Shown piece after piece: positions 28,501 through 43,500 of a stretch of 64,000 nt of DNA. This DNA is from Chionis minor (taxonomy: Eukaryota; Chordata; Aves; Charadriiformes; Chionididae), in contig VZSF01007786.1 of NCBI GenBank assembly GCA_013398295.1, positions 186,001 through 250,000 on the forward strand. Direction: 5' to 3'. Within the stretch, counting starts at the first letter, position 1. The number at the start of each line of letters is the position of its first letter. A program made the position numbers and the translations under genes. The notes under the pieces were generated by a model. The model searched no databases and was not told the origin of the DNA. It worked only from the letters and a program-made list of their open reading frames with translations.

Positions 28501-31500
28501 ATTTATAAATAAATCACATGCTAGCTATTCCAATTACTGCATGAAGGTTCCTCTGGGTGCTCTAGACTAAACGGTTCCTGTATTTGCCAAATCAAAGAGT
28601 CACTGAAGCCATGTGGCTGTGTCTGATGGTCTTTTTGCTCCCTCTTGCCCTGTCATCTCCAAGTCCTCAGCCTATGCCAAGCTGTCTTCCTTGTGTCCCA
28701 TTTCCCTTTGATCTTGCTCCATTCTAATATTGCAGTTTCCGTTGTCAAAGACACTTTGGTCTCGCTTCCAAGCTTCGGTTCCCCCAGTGCCTTTGGCATT
28801 GCACACTCCTCGGTTGATGAAAGACCCTCTTCCAGAATTTCTTCAGTGTGGTGCTTTTCTGATAGTATTGCACCAGTCTGCTTCTTTTAGCATTCTCCAA
28901 TTTTTCTTTACTTTTCACTCCTTCTGAATAAATGTTTGGTGTAAATCAGGTGTCTTTTGGGAGTTCCTGCTGAGTACTAAAGTTATAATTTTCAAATCTG
29001 CTATGCACCTCAAACTCTTCTCTTCCTGCAATTTATTGTCCTGCCTCCAGAGTATTGAGAATCAGATAACGTTGTGTTCTTGAAAGAAATTACTGGAAAC
29101 ATTATCTTGCTTATTTTGTGGCCCTCTCTTTCCCTCTTCACTGGTGCATCCCTGACTGCATACAGGGAACTCACAGCCCTGGGACTGTATTTGACTTGTC
29201 CCTCCCTGATACGCTTCATTTCAAGTTGTCAACAAATATTTCCTGGCCCACCTTCAGGGGACTACCAAAATTGCCTTTTCCTTACATTACATTGGATGCC
29301 ACAACGATTAGGGATGAGGTCTGGAACCCGAGAGTTGATTTCCACCCCATGCCCTGCCAGGTGCTTCCTAGGTCGCTCTGAACAAGTGACAAATTGTTCA
29401 CACCAAAGCTGTCTCTTATCTCATTGCATCCCTCATTGTATGCATCAATATCAAAAGCTTTACCACCTGCAGTTCCGTATTTAGACATCAAAAGTTAGTA
29501 CTGCCTAATCTCTCTTATTCTGCCTCAGTTTCCTTCTGCGTAAGTAGTTGTGAGAATAACCACACAGAGGACTATCAGCTGCTTTGGCTCCTTCTTTTTT
29601 ACTGTCAGCACTGTCGTTCATGTTGAAGATCTCCTTCACACTGGCTGGCCAAACCTCTAATGTCCCGATCCTCACATCCTGCAGTCTGTAAGATAAAATC
29701 ATCTTTCTTCTCTGAAAATCTGCCAAGGTCATCTCTTTGTGCCTCCCCAATGCTTTAAGCAAGCTATTTTTTATCTCTGTCTATCTTTCGTTACCTAAAC
29801 TGTCTGGAGCAGAAGACTTTCGTCAGTCAACTGCAAGACATAATAGTCTTTGTATCAGAAAAAATAAATTGATAGATAGATATAGTGAATTGGTTCGTAG
29901 GAGTGAATACAGCCCAGAGACCTTGTACATGCTTCTCATCAGGTTTTTCCATGTTACCCCAGTTGACATATATTATGATGCAGATGTTGACTGTATGGTT
30001 TGTTAATGTCCCTGTATCTTACAATGATGTAAGGGTTTCTGGCGTACCATGCCTTCGAGTACGTGGTTTGTGTAGACCTGATTTTTGTCAGCGGTCCATC
30101 TTCAGCCTCAGAAAATAGTCAGGCCTCTCTGGCAAAAAGGTTGCACCAGGCTCAGTGTCAGCTTAGGATGTTTCACCGTTTAAACCGTTCCCGCTGTGCT
30201 ATTTAAGGCAGTCTGGTTTCCTAACTACTAACCTGGGGGTTTCAGTTTGCCAGAGGTAACTAAAACAGTTTGATTTGTTTTATGATGACTCGTGCCAGAG
30301 TTGTTTCACGCCGAACAAATGATGAAAACATGTCATCGCCAGTCCAATTAAAATCATCCCTGTGGGGATACAACTTCAAAAGTGCCGTGTACATGAAACG
30401 GGCATCTGACAGCTGAAAGTTGTGCTGATGGTGACCTTGTTGCGGTGCCGCTTTGCTGATTCAGTTCTAAGCTGACATTAATATTCAAGCAACCAGAGCA
30501 AGCGCCATGGACCTCAGCGGAGAAGAGGATTTTTAATTCATAGTGTGTAGCATGTCATTTTTGGTCTCCAAGATTTTATGCCCCCCCTCGCCCTTACATA
30601 CTGGAGAAACTATTCCAGTTTACTTGCAGCACAGCAGAGCAGATTTCACTGGGCTGGACAAAAAAGAATATTAAGTACCTCCAGGCTGGCTCTCTGTGGA
30701 AGAAAACTTCTTCATCTCTGTTCTCCTGAGAACCGTATTTAGAGAGCCTGGGTTTTTAATGAATGATTAGTCTCTGATACGCATAGTAAGAATTACTCCA
30801 GATATGGTGCCAGAAACCTTCTCTCTACCCTAACAAAGATGCTGAATCTGAAATACAGCACAAAGTGCTGCAGTGTAAATAGCAAAGATGACTGAAGTTG
30901 CTGCAGTGTAGGAGGACGCAGATGACAGGCTGAAAAGATTGTAGTGAGGGATGGGAAACGGTGGAAGCTGGGTGGGTGGTGTATGGGAGAGGGATGGCTG
31001 GGAGCGGATCCTGGTGATAGCACTGGGTGTCGAAGGCGGTGCTTAAGGGTAGCGACATGGACTACAGGGATTGTGTCTGCTTGTGGCCGGAGAAGTCCCC
31101 GCAGCTCATCAGGGGTGCCCAAGCCTAACCTGGTATTTTTCATCTATGGATTTTAGAAAGGATTTAAAGGAGATGGGGACAGGATTCAGTCTGCCAAATG
31201 GCACGCCTGAATTTTCATGTCCTCTTGACAGCGGCGTGTCTGAATTCCCGTTATCATCGGTAAATGTTCGGTCCTTCACAGAGGGTGGATTTCAAGAATG
31301 ATTCAGCTTATCCCAAACCCATGCCTGTGTTTGCTTGTCAGACTCTTTCTTCAAGCTGCATGGACTTTAGTGATCACATCTGGAGATGTGCACACATCTT
31401 TCACGTGCAGACATCTGGACATAGGTTTCTTACTCTGTGAGCTAAATGCCATCTCACCTTGGAAACTGAGGACTCAGCAAATGTGTAGCAGAGCCAGGAA

Positions 31501-34500
31501 CAGACCCTCAGTCTTATTCTGGGGTCAGTCTTACTCCTGAGCAAGTCTGAGTTGTGCTTCAGCCGGACTCAGGACTGAGAAGCTGTGAAGATAGAAAAGA
31601 ACAAAAGGAGGCATCAGATTTTGGGGTCATGGGACATTCTAGAGAAACCAAGGGAACAGAATAAGGAAGTACTTAGGGGCTTGGTCCTTACTGTTCTGCA
31701 TTCACCATTGATCTGGTAGTAAGTTTCGTGTTTGCCTTAGTGTTACGGAGAAGGTGGTACCCAGAGAAAACTAGATCAGAGTGGACAGCAGAGGGGTTTA
31801 TTTCTTTTCCTTATGATTGATTTTTGTCACTTGTTTAGTAATGAAAATAATAGGAGATTTTTTATCAATAAGGCTTTCTTGAATATTTACATACTGCCTC
31901 CAGTTGGCTTAATGTCATCCACCTGCCTGGTTGCTCAAAAATTTGTGAATTCATGTATTGCTTTAACACTTGATCTGTTGAACTAAATCCTGTTTCAATA
32001 ACTTTAGATGGCAGGTGTTAATGAGTGCTTTCTGATCATGTGATTAACCCCAAAATCTCATCAAATGAACATGCATCAAATGAACGTAAGCATCAAGGTC
32101 AATTGGCCTCATAGTATTAAAAGCGATTCTTACAGTACTGACCGGATTGATAACTAAATGACCACGGGTGTGTGGTTCCTACCCTGTGCTCTTTAATTGT
32201 TGAGTTTTCTAGCCCAGATTTTGTTTCATTAAAATTTTCTTAGGAAAATTTTGCTGCTTACTAACTTCTGTTGGTTTGTTTTAATTTTCTGCTATTTTCT
32301 GAATCAGTTGTTCCTTACGAGATCACGGTCTACACCAGTGATATCTTTGGAGCTGGCACAGATGCAGATGTCTTCATCGTTCTCTATGGAAGTGATGGGA
32401 TCTGCACTCAGCAGAAATCCCTGTGTCTCAATAAGAGAGAGCAAAGGATGTATTTTGAGAGGAACTCGGTGAATCAGTTCATTGTGGAGGTAAGATCAAA
32501 GATGCTCGCTGTCGTCTTAGGTTGCCCTAAGAGGATTAAGAAGAGAAAATGGAGTGAAGTGGGAACTTTTTCTTTTTTATGGAAAGCTGTTGAGCTCTTT
32601 TACTCAAAGTGCGTGGGTTCAAAACTGTTCTGCAAAAGACTTACTGCGTACTGGATCAGATTTTTTTTCACTGACTTCCAGTTAATGGCAGCTCAAAGGT
32701 ATCAACATGCAGTGCCCCTGTGGCCTAATGCCATGTTAAGCCTTGTGAAGGCTGGTGCAATTTTATCATGGAGCTGAGATGTCCCAATACATGGATATGG
32801 AGGCTTACTCCTCCAGGTAAAGTTGAGAGCCACTTTGGAAGATCTTTACATCTTCTATTTCCTAGCCCATACTTGGCAAAGAGAGGGTATCAATCTCCAT
32901 ACGTGCTGAATCTAGAACGTGTACCTCTTTTTATCACTCTTATTTGCTTTCTCTTGCAGTTTGGAATACTTTGAAAGGTAATAGGAACCAAATGCTTGCT
33001 GTGTCCCTGAAACTAGTTGCCTTCTGTTTAAGATCCCTTTGCATAATTTTATGTTCCCATTTCAGCAGCTCACGTTGAAGGGTGCCTGGTGCTCACTACT
33101 TATGTACCACTTCATTTGGGGTGGATAGGGTGTTCATTTATTCTAACTCTACAGCAAGCTAAGTATCGTGCTCTCTTTCTCTGTATCCTTGGACAAAGAG
33201 ACCATTACTTTGCTGCAGATTCCATGATTTTTGAATCACAGAATCAATCACAGAATCACAGAACCACTGGGGTTGGAAGGGACCTCTGGAGATCCTCTGG
33301 TCCAACCCCCCTGCCAGATCAGATCCACCTACAGCAGGTTGCACAGGATGGCGTCCAGGCGGGTTGGGAATGTCTCCAGAGTTGGAGACTCCACCACCTC
33401 TCTGGGCAGCCTCTGCCAGTGCTCTGCCACTCTCAAAGGAAAGAAGTTCCTCCTCATGTTTAGATAGAACTTCCTGTGGTCAAGTCTGTGCCCGTTCCCT
33501 CTTGTCCTGTCACTGGGCACCACTGAAAAAAAGCCTGGCCCCCTTCCTCCCGGCACCCTTCCTTTAATATTTATAAACATCGATAAGATTCCCCCTCAGT
33601 CTTCTCTTCTCCAGACTAAAAAGACCCAACTCCCTCAGCCTTTCCTCGTAAGAAAGATGCTCCAGACCCCAATCATCACCCCCCCTAAAGGGCCCTTCAC
33701 TGTCCCCTCTCCAGCTGTTCCCTGTCCTTCTTGAACTGGGGAGCCCAGAACTGGACACAGGACTCCAGTTGTGGCCTCCCCAGGGCAGAGCAGAGGGGGA
33801 GGATGACCTCCCTCCACCTGCTGGCCACACTCCTCTTGATGCCCCCCAGGATGCCATTGGCCTTTTTGGCCACAAGGACATATTGCTGGCTCATGGGCAT
33901 CCACAAATACCTGAGGCTAACTTTCTGAAAGATCTTATCAAATATTTCCTGAAGCATTTGCACAACTGTGCACATCAATGAGTGAGCTCATTTACATCTA
34001 CAGTATTCGGCAATTCCTATTCGTAATATGTTCTTACTGCAGTGAATTTGAGAGGCAAAAATATATAGGCAGTCCTGCTCTGGCCTATCCTTTTGGTACT
34101 GCTTCATATCCTCACCTTCCCTACCTGGATGCAACATCAATTTGGCGCGGTTGACACACTGGAGGGAAGGGATGCCATCCAGAGGGACCTGGACAGGCTT
34201 GAGAGGTGGGCTAATGCAAATGGCATGAAGTTCAACCAAGGCAAGTGCAGAGTCCTACNACTGTGTCCAGCTCTGGAGTCCTCGACATAGAAAGGACATG
34301 GAACTGTTGGAACAGGTCCAGCGAAGGGCCACTAAGATGATTAGAGGGATGGAGCACCTCTCCTATGAGGACAGGCTGAGAGAGCTGGGGCTGTTCAGCC
34401 TGGAGAAGAGAAGGCTCCGCGGAGACCTGATAGCAGCCTTTCAGTATCTGAAGGGAGCCTACAGGAGAGCTGGAGAGGGACTCTTTGTCAGGAAGTCCAG

Positions 34501-37500
34501 TGATAGGACAAGGGGTAATGGTTTTAAATTGGAAGAGGGGAGATTTAGATTAGATAGTAGGAAGAAGTTCTTTACTGTGAGGGTGGTGAGGCACCGGAAC
34601 AGGTTGCCCAGGGAAGTTGTGGAGGCCCCATCCCTGGAAGTGTTTAAGGCCAGGCTGGATGGGGCTTTGAGCAACCTGCTGTAGTCAGAGGTGTCCCTGT
34701 CCATGGCAGGGGGGTTGGAACTTGATGATCTTTAAGGTCCCTTCCAACTCTAACCATGCTATGATTCTATGATTCTATGATCAACACTGACTTTGTAGAG
34801 GACCGCACAACGTCCCTGTATTTCAAGTTTTGTTGCTTTTGTAAAATAATTGAAGGCAAACCTTAAACCAAACTTTTTAACAAGTTAAAATGCTCCCAGC
34901 CCACATTGTTTTTATATGGCATGAATCATAAAATAAATCCCCAGCGTGATTCCTTAAAAACAAAGAATAAGATTTATTTTGATGGAGTTTCCACACAGTT
35001 TTTCATAATAGAGGTTGCCTTAATCCATAGATATAAATCTTAAACTGAGAGTTATTGTTATTTCTTTATTCCATAAGATTTATTTTAGGTTTGGTAGAAG
35101 ATGAAACATCAGTGATTTTCTTAGAGAGTGAGTGAAAAGGCAGTTTGTTCTCCAGATTTATAACATCATATTACCCTGTCCCCAGACTTCATTCTCTCTT
35201 CACTGGTTCCTCTTGCTGCAGGAGATGGGGATTAATTCCTTTTTCACCTAGTTGTGTAGAGCCATAATTTGGAGTTCAACAGACCTTAAAAACAATTTGG
35301 GGATCTCAGGAAACATCAACTTGATGTTTTGCCCAACTTGAGAATTGCCCATTTGTTTTAGTGTTTTTAACTGTTTTAATTTTGCAAAAGAGGGAAAAAT
35401 ATTAAAGCCTAGTCTCAGCTATGCTCCCCAGTGATGATTTGCTGGAGATACCTACAGCAGGGCAAAGACCACTTCTTCTTTAACGTGGATATTTACTCGT
35501 CAAGTGATGCTTTATTGCTAAGTATTGATTAAAAGCCTCATTGAAAGATGAGTGGTTGGACAGGACAAAAGAGGAGAAAATAATTTTCCCCTAGTGTGTT
35601 CTTGTGTGCATGCATGAGTTCTAGAAATGAGTTTGGATCATTTAATTATTTTGCAATGATGCTTATGCTGTTGAAAGTCAAGTCAGGGCTGGCAAAGTCA
35701 AACGCCATTTGTTTGGAGCGTGAACTCCTTGAATAGTGCGGTCAGTCTGAGATGAGGAGCCCTCTAAAATTAGGGATGTCTTTGCTTCAGCATGGGGCAA
35801 TTCTGACAGCTGGGAAGAGAAGAAGGGAGTGGTCTCCAGTGGTGCAAATTGAGATGTTCAGTTTTCTTATGTTTCCAAGAAAAAAAGACTCCAAGTCCCC
35901 ATGGACAGAAAGACAGCTCAGTGTGCTTCTCCTGCGTGGTTTGCAGCCAGCCTTGTTTTTTTAAAGGCCAACTATACAAAAGCTTCCACTGAAAAATACA
36001 AAAGCTGTTACTTGGGAGCAAATATCATTTTCCCTGTTCACGCTTTTGGAAGGGGGCTCACTTAAGAGTAATCAACTAGTAACAAATTAGCCAAGTAGTA
36101 AGGTGATGCATAAAAAAACGGTAGCCATCTCATAAGGTAGCTGTCGTGTTGACTTGCTTAGAATGGCATTGGGACTCTGTGGCAGAACAGGAGAGGAATA
36201 ATATAAAATACTAGGTTGTTAATATTATATTTTGACCTCGAAGCTATTCTTCCAGTGTTATAAGAGTGCACTAAGTGTTTAAAGCGGAAAGGGGTATCAA
36301 AAGAACAATTTAAGGTGCAGCAGCATTGCGATTTCTGAAAAATTACCTTCATTCCCACTCATACAGAGAAACCTGAGATGCAGGATTGCTGCTGTGCAGC
36401 CAAACCTATCTCACACAGTGGGTAATTTGTGTAAGCAAGCTCCTCTCAATTTTTGGAAGAGAAGTTCAGGGAAACCCTTTCGCTAAAATGCTAGTTAGGG
36501 CATAATTGGCATCGACACTGATATTTGTTTCCCTGGAACTTCATACAGACTGGAAAAATAGGAAATAAGCTAAAGAGGTAGTGTCTCAAAAGTCACCTGT
36601 TGTTCATGCCATACTCTATCTCTTTTTTTTTTTTTTTCCTTTTTATTTTTTCTGTAGCTGGAGGATGTTGGTGACATTATTGAAAAGATTCGCATAGGAC
36701 ACACGGGTGGAGGACTGAACTCAGGATGGCATTTGGACCGCGTGGCAATTCGGAGACTGTTGCCAAATGGAAAGGTAGGCTGCAAATCCCAGCACTCAGC
36801 GACATGTTTCCATTAGCAGCCGCTTCCATTTCCCAAGAAGCATCTTCTGTATGCAAAGCATGATTAACAGTGAAAAATGGCTCCCTAAAGAACAATGCAA
36901 ACTAATGAACTTGCTGGACCTTGGGCATCTGGGGACAACAAACATATATTACCATGTTTTGTTCTTCAAATTTTGATTATAAGACTCTGCAATCATTGCT
37001 TTTTAAAAATGCTCTTCTCATTGTACCTTGTGTCTCGAATAGTTATTTCCTTCTGGCAGTGGATGGGAGCAAATAAGTGATGTTGCTCCTCAATGTTTTG
37101 GAGGTCTTGGCTACTCTTCGTGTTTTGTGTAAAGGAGCAATCTGCCTGCTGTGTTTGGAGGCAGCATTATCATGACTTGCTTGCTGGAATGAGAGGGGAG
37201 ATTCCTGAGTCTGTACCCATTTCTGTGCAAATACAGCTCAAGAGTTACCGGGCTGAGCAGATGTCCCTGTGCTGCACTGCACCACTGTTGCTGAACAACA
37301 AGGCTGACTTAGATAATGGTGGGTTTGGGTGATATGAGAGGCCAAAGCTTCATATTTTCATGTGTAGCTTTGCTTCGAAAAATCACAAGGAAGGAAGTGG
37401 GAAGTGAGTGTACCATTTTAAAATAAAGAGTTCTGTTGCTGAACAAGGACAAAAAATAATTTCATCAGTCCCTTAATTTGGGAAGAATAAATGCAGGGAG

Positions 37501-40500
37501 CCAGTGCAATTAAGACGGGCAAAATGCCTGTCAGTGCAAGTTCATGAATCACTCATATAAAAACCACAAAGTTATGTCCTGGGATTTTTGGTTGCTCAAG
37601 TCAACAGGATTAAGGCAGTGCAGCCAGACTGGTCATCTTCATAGAATCATAGAGTGGTTTGGGTTGGAAGGGATCTTAAAGACCATCTTGTTCCAAGCCC
37701 CCCTGCCCTGGGCAGGGACACCACCCGCTAGACCAGGTTGCTCCAAGCCCCGTCCAACCTGGCCATGAACACCTCCAAGGATGGGGCAGCCACAGCTTCT
37801 TGGGGCAGCCTGGGGCAGGGTCTCACCACCCTCACAGCCAGGAATTTCTTCCTAATATCTAAATCTTCCCTCTTCCAGTTTAAATCCATTACTCTTTGTC
37901 CTGTCACTCCATGCCCTTGTAAAAAGTCCCTCTCCTCATCTGATCTTGTCCACTAAGAAACTGCTCTTCATCCCTGGTTTCAGATGCTGGCTGTAGGAAC
38001 AGGAATGAGTCTGACTGCAGGGAAGTCCAGAAGAAAATCACCTCTTCAGGGCCAGTTCAGAACTGGAGCAGTAGCTGTCTTTGGGAACACCTGGACTCTC
38101 TCCTCTCTCTTGTCCTTTCTCCCCTTATTCTGAAGGGATGCCAGCTTTCATCTCCACCTCAATGCTCAGGTTTTCCCTCTTCTGAAATTACTTCTAATAC
38201 CGAGTATTGGTGTAAACACAGCTTGCTCTGTCATGGTGAACCTACGTCTCATCTTGCTTCCTCTTTCACGGTTTCCAGGATGTATTTTACTCTCTTTGCC
38301 TCAGAATCAACGAAAAGGTCTGCCTTGAATTTTCCTCCACTTGCTCAAGCCTGTATTGTCCTGTACAATCTTCTTCACGAGCCAATATCTTTTGATTGTT
38401 TCTCATGATCACCTTTTCGCCAGTCTGTTATTATCAGACCCTCTGTCTGTGTGTTGGGTAACTCTTGCCTTGTACAGCTTCATTAGGTTAATGAACAAGA
38501 TGACCTTGGTTTTGGAGATATTGTTACTGGTCATAGGCTAGGGAAGATGAAGAGTGGGATGCACAAAGATATGGAAACCAAGGGAAAAGAGATTCCTGGG
38601 CTGCTGCTTTCTACACCTACTCTTGACTTTGGGAAGCTCCCAAGAGCTCCATGTCGGGTGCTCTTCCATTAGCCCGGAAAGGGTCTTGGGGCCACGCGGC
38701 TCCGCAGCCATTACAGTAGCTTTGAAGGACAGAAAGTGAGAAACCTTGGAAGGTGGAGGAAGGGAGGAAAACCATGAACAACTTAAAAATGGAGAGATTT
38801 ACAATTCTGCTGATCTTTTGATTATGGCATGGGAAAAAAGAAGAAAGCAGAGCACCGCATGATGCTGCTGATCAGCCGCAGGATATTATGACCTGCCACA
38901 GGATAGCAATATGCTGCCAACGCTTCTAAAAGCTGTGCTACCTGATTAGACTGCTAAGATGTGTCTAGATGTATCTGTAATGCTGAAAAAGAAAAATGAG
39001 GTCAGTAACTTTTCAGATTAAATTGAAAGCACTTGGGTAGGAAACTAGGATTGTTGCATGCCAATAAAACTCTGTCTTTGCATGCCAATTATATCTGATA
39101 ATTATATTTTGTTTGTTACAACTTGGAGAAGGGCAAAACACTGACTTTTAGCACACTATCATATCCCACTTCTAGCTTAGGGCCAGGCTCAGACTCTAAT
39201 GAAACGAATTCTGTTTGGAGCTGCGAGAGGGTTTTTACTGTGGGTAACATAAAACAGCGCACTTTACGTCACTTAAATATTAATGCAATCACAAACAAGG
39301 AAACTCCAATAAAAACTGTGGCAATGACATGGTGATTAACAATAATGACACAATTAACTCTTGCGGTAACTGCACATTATGCCCCACTGTGCAGGCACTC
39401 AAGTCCCCAGATATCCTATTACCGAATAAACACTGCTCATATCAATGGCACGTACATGCAACATTGTCAATGTTTAGAAGTGGTTAAAAGCTTCAGCGAG
39501 AGAGACATGATTGAAGTGGGATCTCTAGTGGGAGGAGAGTTTCATCACCGAAGCATCATTCTGGAGAGCTCTCTCTTCCCAGGCTGTAGGTGGGGAGATG
39601 AGCACCGTTTGTCGGCTCACCACGTCGTGACATGATACAGGTTGTGTGGTCAGATGGCCAGTGCAGAAGCAAAGAGGCAGAAGTAGTGGTGTGGCCAGTC
39701 ATTAGGTGCTGTATTTTGCTTGTACAGCACAAATAACACTTGAAAGTAAATTGCTTGAAATCATCTAAAGTGCTGCTGGTTTTGTTTAACACCATTTTGT
39801 GTAAGTCTTGCTCCAAACCTCCTAATGGAGTTAAACGTTGCAAGCCCACAGCACTGCAGGGAGCAGCAGAGAGGAAGAGAAATGGTGTTTTATGGACAGC
39901 AGAAGGTGGGTTCAAAGGATGGTTCTGCTGCCGACTCAAGACACTTGGCCACGCAAGCCCCCTGGAGGGGTTCAGCTCCCGCAGACCAGCTTGTCTGGCA
40001 TCTGTGCATGGTGGTACAATGACCCGTTCATTCCTGGTTAGCAGCAAGCGGGGTGCACATCTGATATTTCTCCCTGCTGACCATGTCAGGGAGGGCAGGA
40101 TCCGGCAGCTCTGGGCAGGGCAGTGCCATACTACACAGCGATATCTATGTTCAATATTGTGACAGTGAGAGCTGTTCCCTTCTTTCACTATGTATTGATA
40201 TTTTGGCCTTTAAATAGTAAAAATAGTGAAGGACGGACCCTGTGTTTCTTTGATAAATAATTTCATGAGAGTAATTAAGGTGGACAGTGTTCATATCTAT
40301 GTTATACATGAAAGTGGTGGCACACAGAGTACTGGGAACAGCAGAAAGCCCCTGTGCTACTTAGGAGAGAAATTATGAAGTTGTCAGTAAGGAAAGGGAC
40401 ATCTTTTTCTTCCTTGATTTAGTTACTGTGAGATTAAAGCTAACTTTTTTTTGTTTTTTTCTGTTCAGACTTGTAGGCTCTGCAAGTTGCATGATGGCTC

Positions 40501-43500
40501 ATGCCCCTTCCTTTATCAAGACATAGCCTGGGGTGCCCAGCACACAGAAAGCTGCCTGCCTCTTACCATCTTGGAAGCTTTACAGGAGTCTGTTCTTCAT
40601 GAGCAGTGTGGGATTGATTTTGTTTACCAAGTGGAAAACACATGTTCTATTGTTTTTGTTTGTTTGATGATAGAAATCATATTTGTTTCCACCAAAGTGA
40701 AGTCAAAACAAAAGATGAAAAATTAAATCCCTATTTTTCCCCTCTTAATGCACGTATGGGAATTGCATGAAAACCAGCTTGAGTCACAGAATTATAGGGC
40801 AAAATCTTGAAGTATTGACTCAGAAAAAAGCCCCTACTGACTTCAAAGGGAATGCTGCCTGAATAAGGATTGAAGAGGGATTGCAGAGTCTCAGTAAAAC
40901 ACTGCTTCGACAGGAATGGTGCAGTCCCCATTAGGCATTTGCAAGATCGAAAACTGGGAAGGGCAGGGATCTGCTGGATCATACAGCCAGTCTCATTCAG
41001 CCATTGGGAATACTGTTCTCTGCTACGCGTTCAGTGCTTCTTCTCAGAGTCCTCAGCTGTCCTCTTTCTGGAGGAAATCCATTTCTGTATACTACTTCAC
41101 GTCTGCATCTACATACACATGCATACATACATGAGTTGAAAATCCTTGCCTGTATGTCAGAGTACATTCAAAGAGGAAATGCTAACTTGTGTTCATGTTG
41201 TTTTGAAGAGACTATCTCTGTCATGTTTACTTCAGGGCTCAGAAACTGTGACGTTTCCATGTGAAAGATGGCTTGCAAAGTCTGAAGATGACGGTGAGAT
41301 TATCCGAGAACTGGTACCATCCGATATTTTTACTGAAAAACTCATGAAGGATGGGACACTCAAGCAGATAGAGGAAGAAGTTGAAGACCCATTAGAAGGT
41401 AATATAATCCTAGGAGTAATTAGGGGACCTATTCATCCGGTTTTTTTGGAACAAATTATTTGAATGTGTGGTTCAAGGCAAATGCAGCGCTGGTACAGCT
41501 GTTCACATTTGTTTCCCTTCTTGTTCTCTGGCCCCTCTTACACCTGAAGCACTTCTGTCCAATAATGCCATGATTTTCCTGTAGGGCATTTGTAAACCTG
41601 TCACAGACACACTTTCACACAGACATAGTTTGCACAACTCCTCTGATGCCTAACAAAGTCCTTCCATCTTTTCTTCCAGGCTCTGCAAACATCTTCACTT
41701 ATTTGCCTAACTCCACCTTCCTTTCCTACCCTACCAGGCTGTTTTGTGCTCTTTTTTCCTCCCAAAGTTGTTTTTCCCACTGCTCTTCAGGTACATATGG
41801 ACACTCTCTAAAAATTTGGCTCTAGGCAGCCACCCTCACCGTACTAAATTCCCTCTGGGGAGGAGAATAAATGCTTACGCAACTTTGTGCCCATCTTATA
41901 AAGTGTTCACATTCAGAGTTTGGCCCTTCTGGTAGCTGAAGCAACCGAACAAGAACTGAAGTTCCATCCTGTACTCATTGCTTCTCTGTATGCCCAGCTG
42001 TTCCTAACTCTTTTACCTCTAGGACCTCGTTTTCCCACCCTGAGCTCCTTCCACCACAGAGAGAAGTCGTGAACCTTTGTGAAGCTGAGCAGAGTGAACT
42101 GAATTCAGCTGCCACTTTCATTCTCGGTTCTTGCATCTGGCAACAAGGTCATCTGAGAAAATCATTTCTCTCCCTGTTTCTTTTCTCAGTCTGGTTTATA
42201 TTTACAGTAGACCATTGCCAGGGTGGAATTTGTATGGATTGTTAGTGTTTTCCATTGCCAAGGGAGAGAGGTGCCTTGCTGTAAGGAAGGCTAGAGCCTT
42301 TGCAATGTGCCCTTAGCAGAGAGGTGTGCTTTTTCCTCCTCTAGGAACTACACGGTAGCTCATGGCAGATTTTTTCCACATAGAGGCAAAGACAGTTTTA
42401 ATATCAATCAGTAAGTGGCATGACTGCTAGATGCCTGCATGACATTTTCTTTAACTTTCTTCAACTTTTTTCATTTTCTTTAACTTCTGTTGCATTAGTT
42501 ATCATGTGTTGACTAACCTGGGCGACTCATTTTTTCCTCCTAAAGGCAAAGCCTTAAAACAAGTTTTACAATCTATGGAATAGGCTTTTGGGATAATAGA
42601 AGATTTCTTTTTTAGAAAAAAAAAATAGAAAAAAGATAGAATAAAGAAGATTTTCTTTTAGAGGGACTTCTGCTTTAGATATAAAATATCTGGGATGGGA
42701 ATTTTATCTTCTGCATCTCTATGAGTCCTCATACATCTCGGTGAGTGACACAGTGTAAATGACAGCAATGGAAAATCATCTTGTGTTGTTCTGAGGATCG
42801 CATAGTAGACTGCGTTTCAGTCCTGAAGGTCTCTAGAACCAGCAAGTAAAAACCACAAAGGGATGCGTTGAGTAATTAGACTATGTGCATTACTTCCTTC
42901 ATTACTAATATAGCAGTTGTCTCTCAAATACAAAGTGGTAAGTCTGTAGGACGTGATGTGCAGAGACAAACCAGAAAACCTGGCATTGCTCCTAGCCTGA
43001 TGCATGGTCTCAGGTGATGACCCTGATCTATTTCTTAGAGAAATCAATGGAAATCTTTCATGGATGAAGAAGCAGAATAGGCCCTGTTTTACTGGGAAAG
43101 CTAGGTACAGAAGAAAAAGACAATATAGATATTTTCTTTGATGCTGTTAACGCACAAAGAAGAACCCTAAATAAGACTTTGTGCCTCTTTCGCATTTGCA
43201 TTTCCCTGGGATTTACAAGGCAAACCTGAATCTCCAAGGCTTGTATGCCACCGGGATAATCAGAGACTTGTACAGTCCTTAATTGTTTTCGGTAACTGTT
43301 TTCCCTGTGTAATTGGGGAAAGAGTAACAAAATAAAAATAAGAGTATTTAACAGGTTTAGTAAAGCACATTACTGAAGATTTGATGACATTTTATTGAAT
43401 TGTCATTGAGCAAGCCAAAGAGAAAGGGTATTTAAACAGTACAGCTTCAATACTTCCTTAATTGAATACTGTCTCAGCAAAAGGACCCAGAAACCTGTTC

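Noticed and set aside
39556..40188. 210-codon minus-strand ORF
   Set aside because: It is the longest ORF in that intron, but it has no recognisable domain, no splice or promoter context, and overlaps another long ORF on the plus strand. Probably chance.
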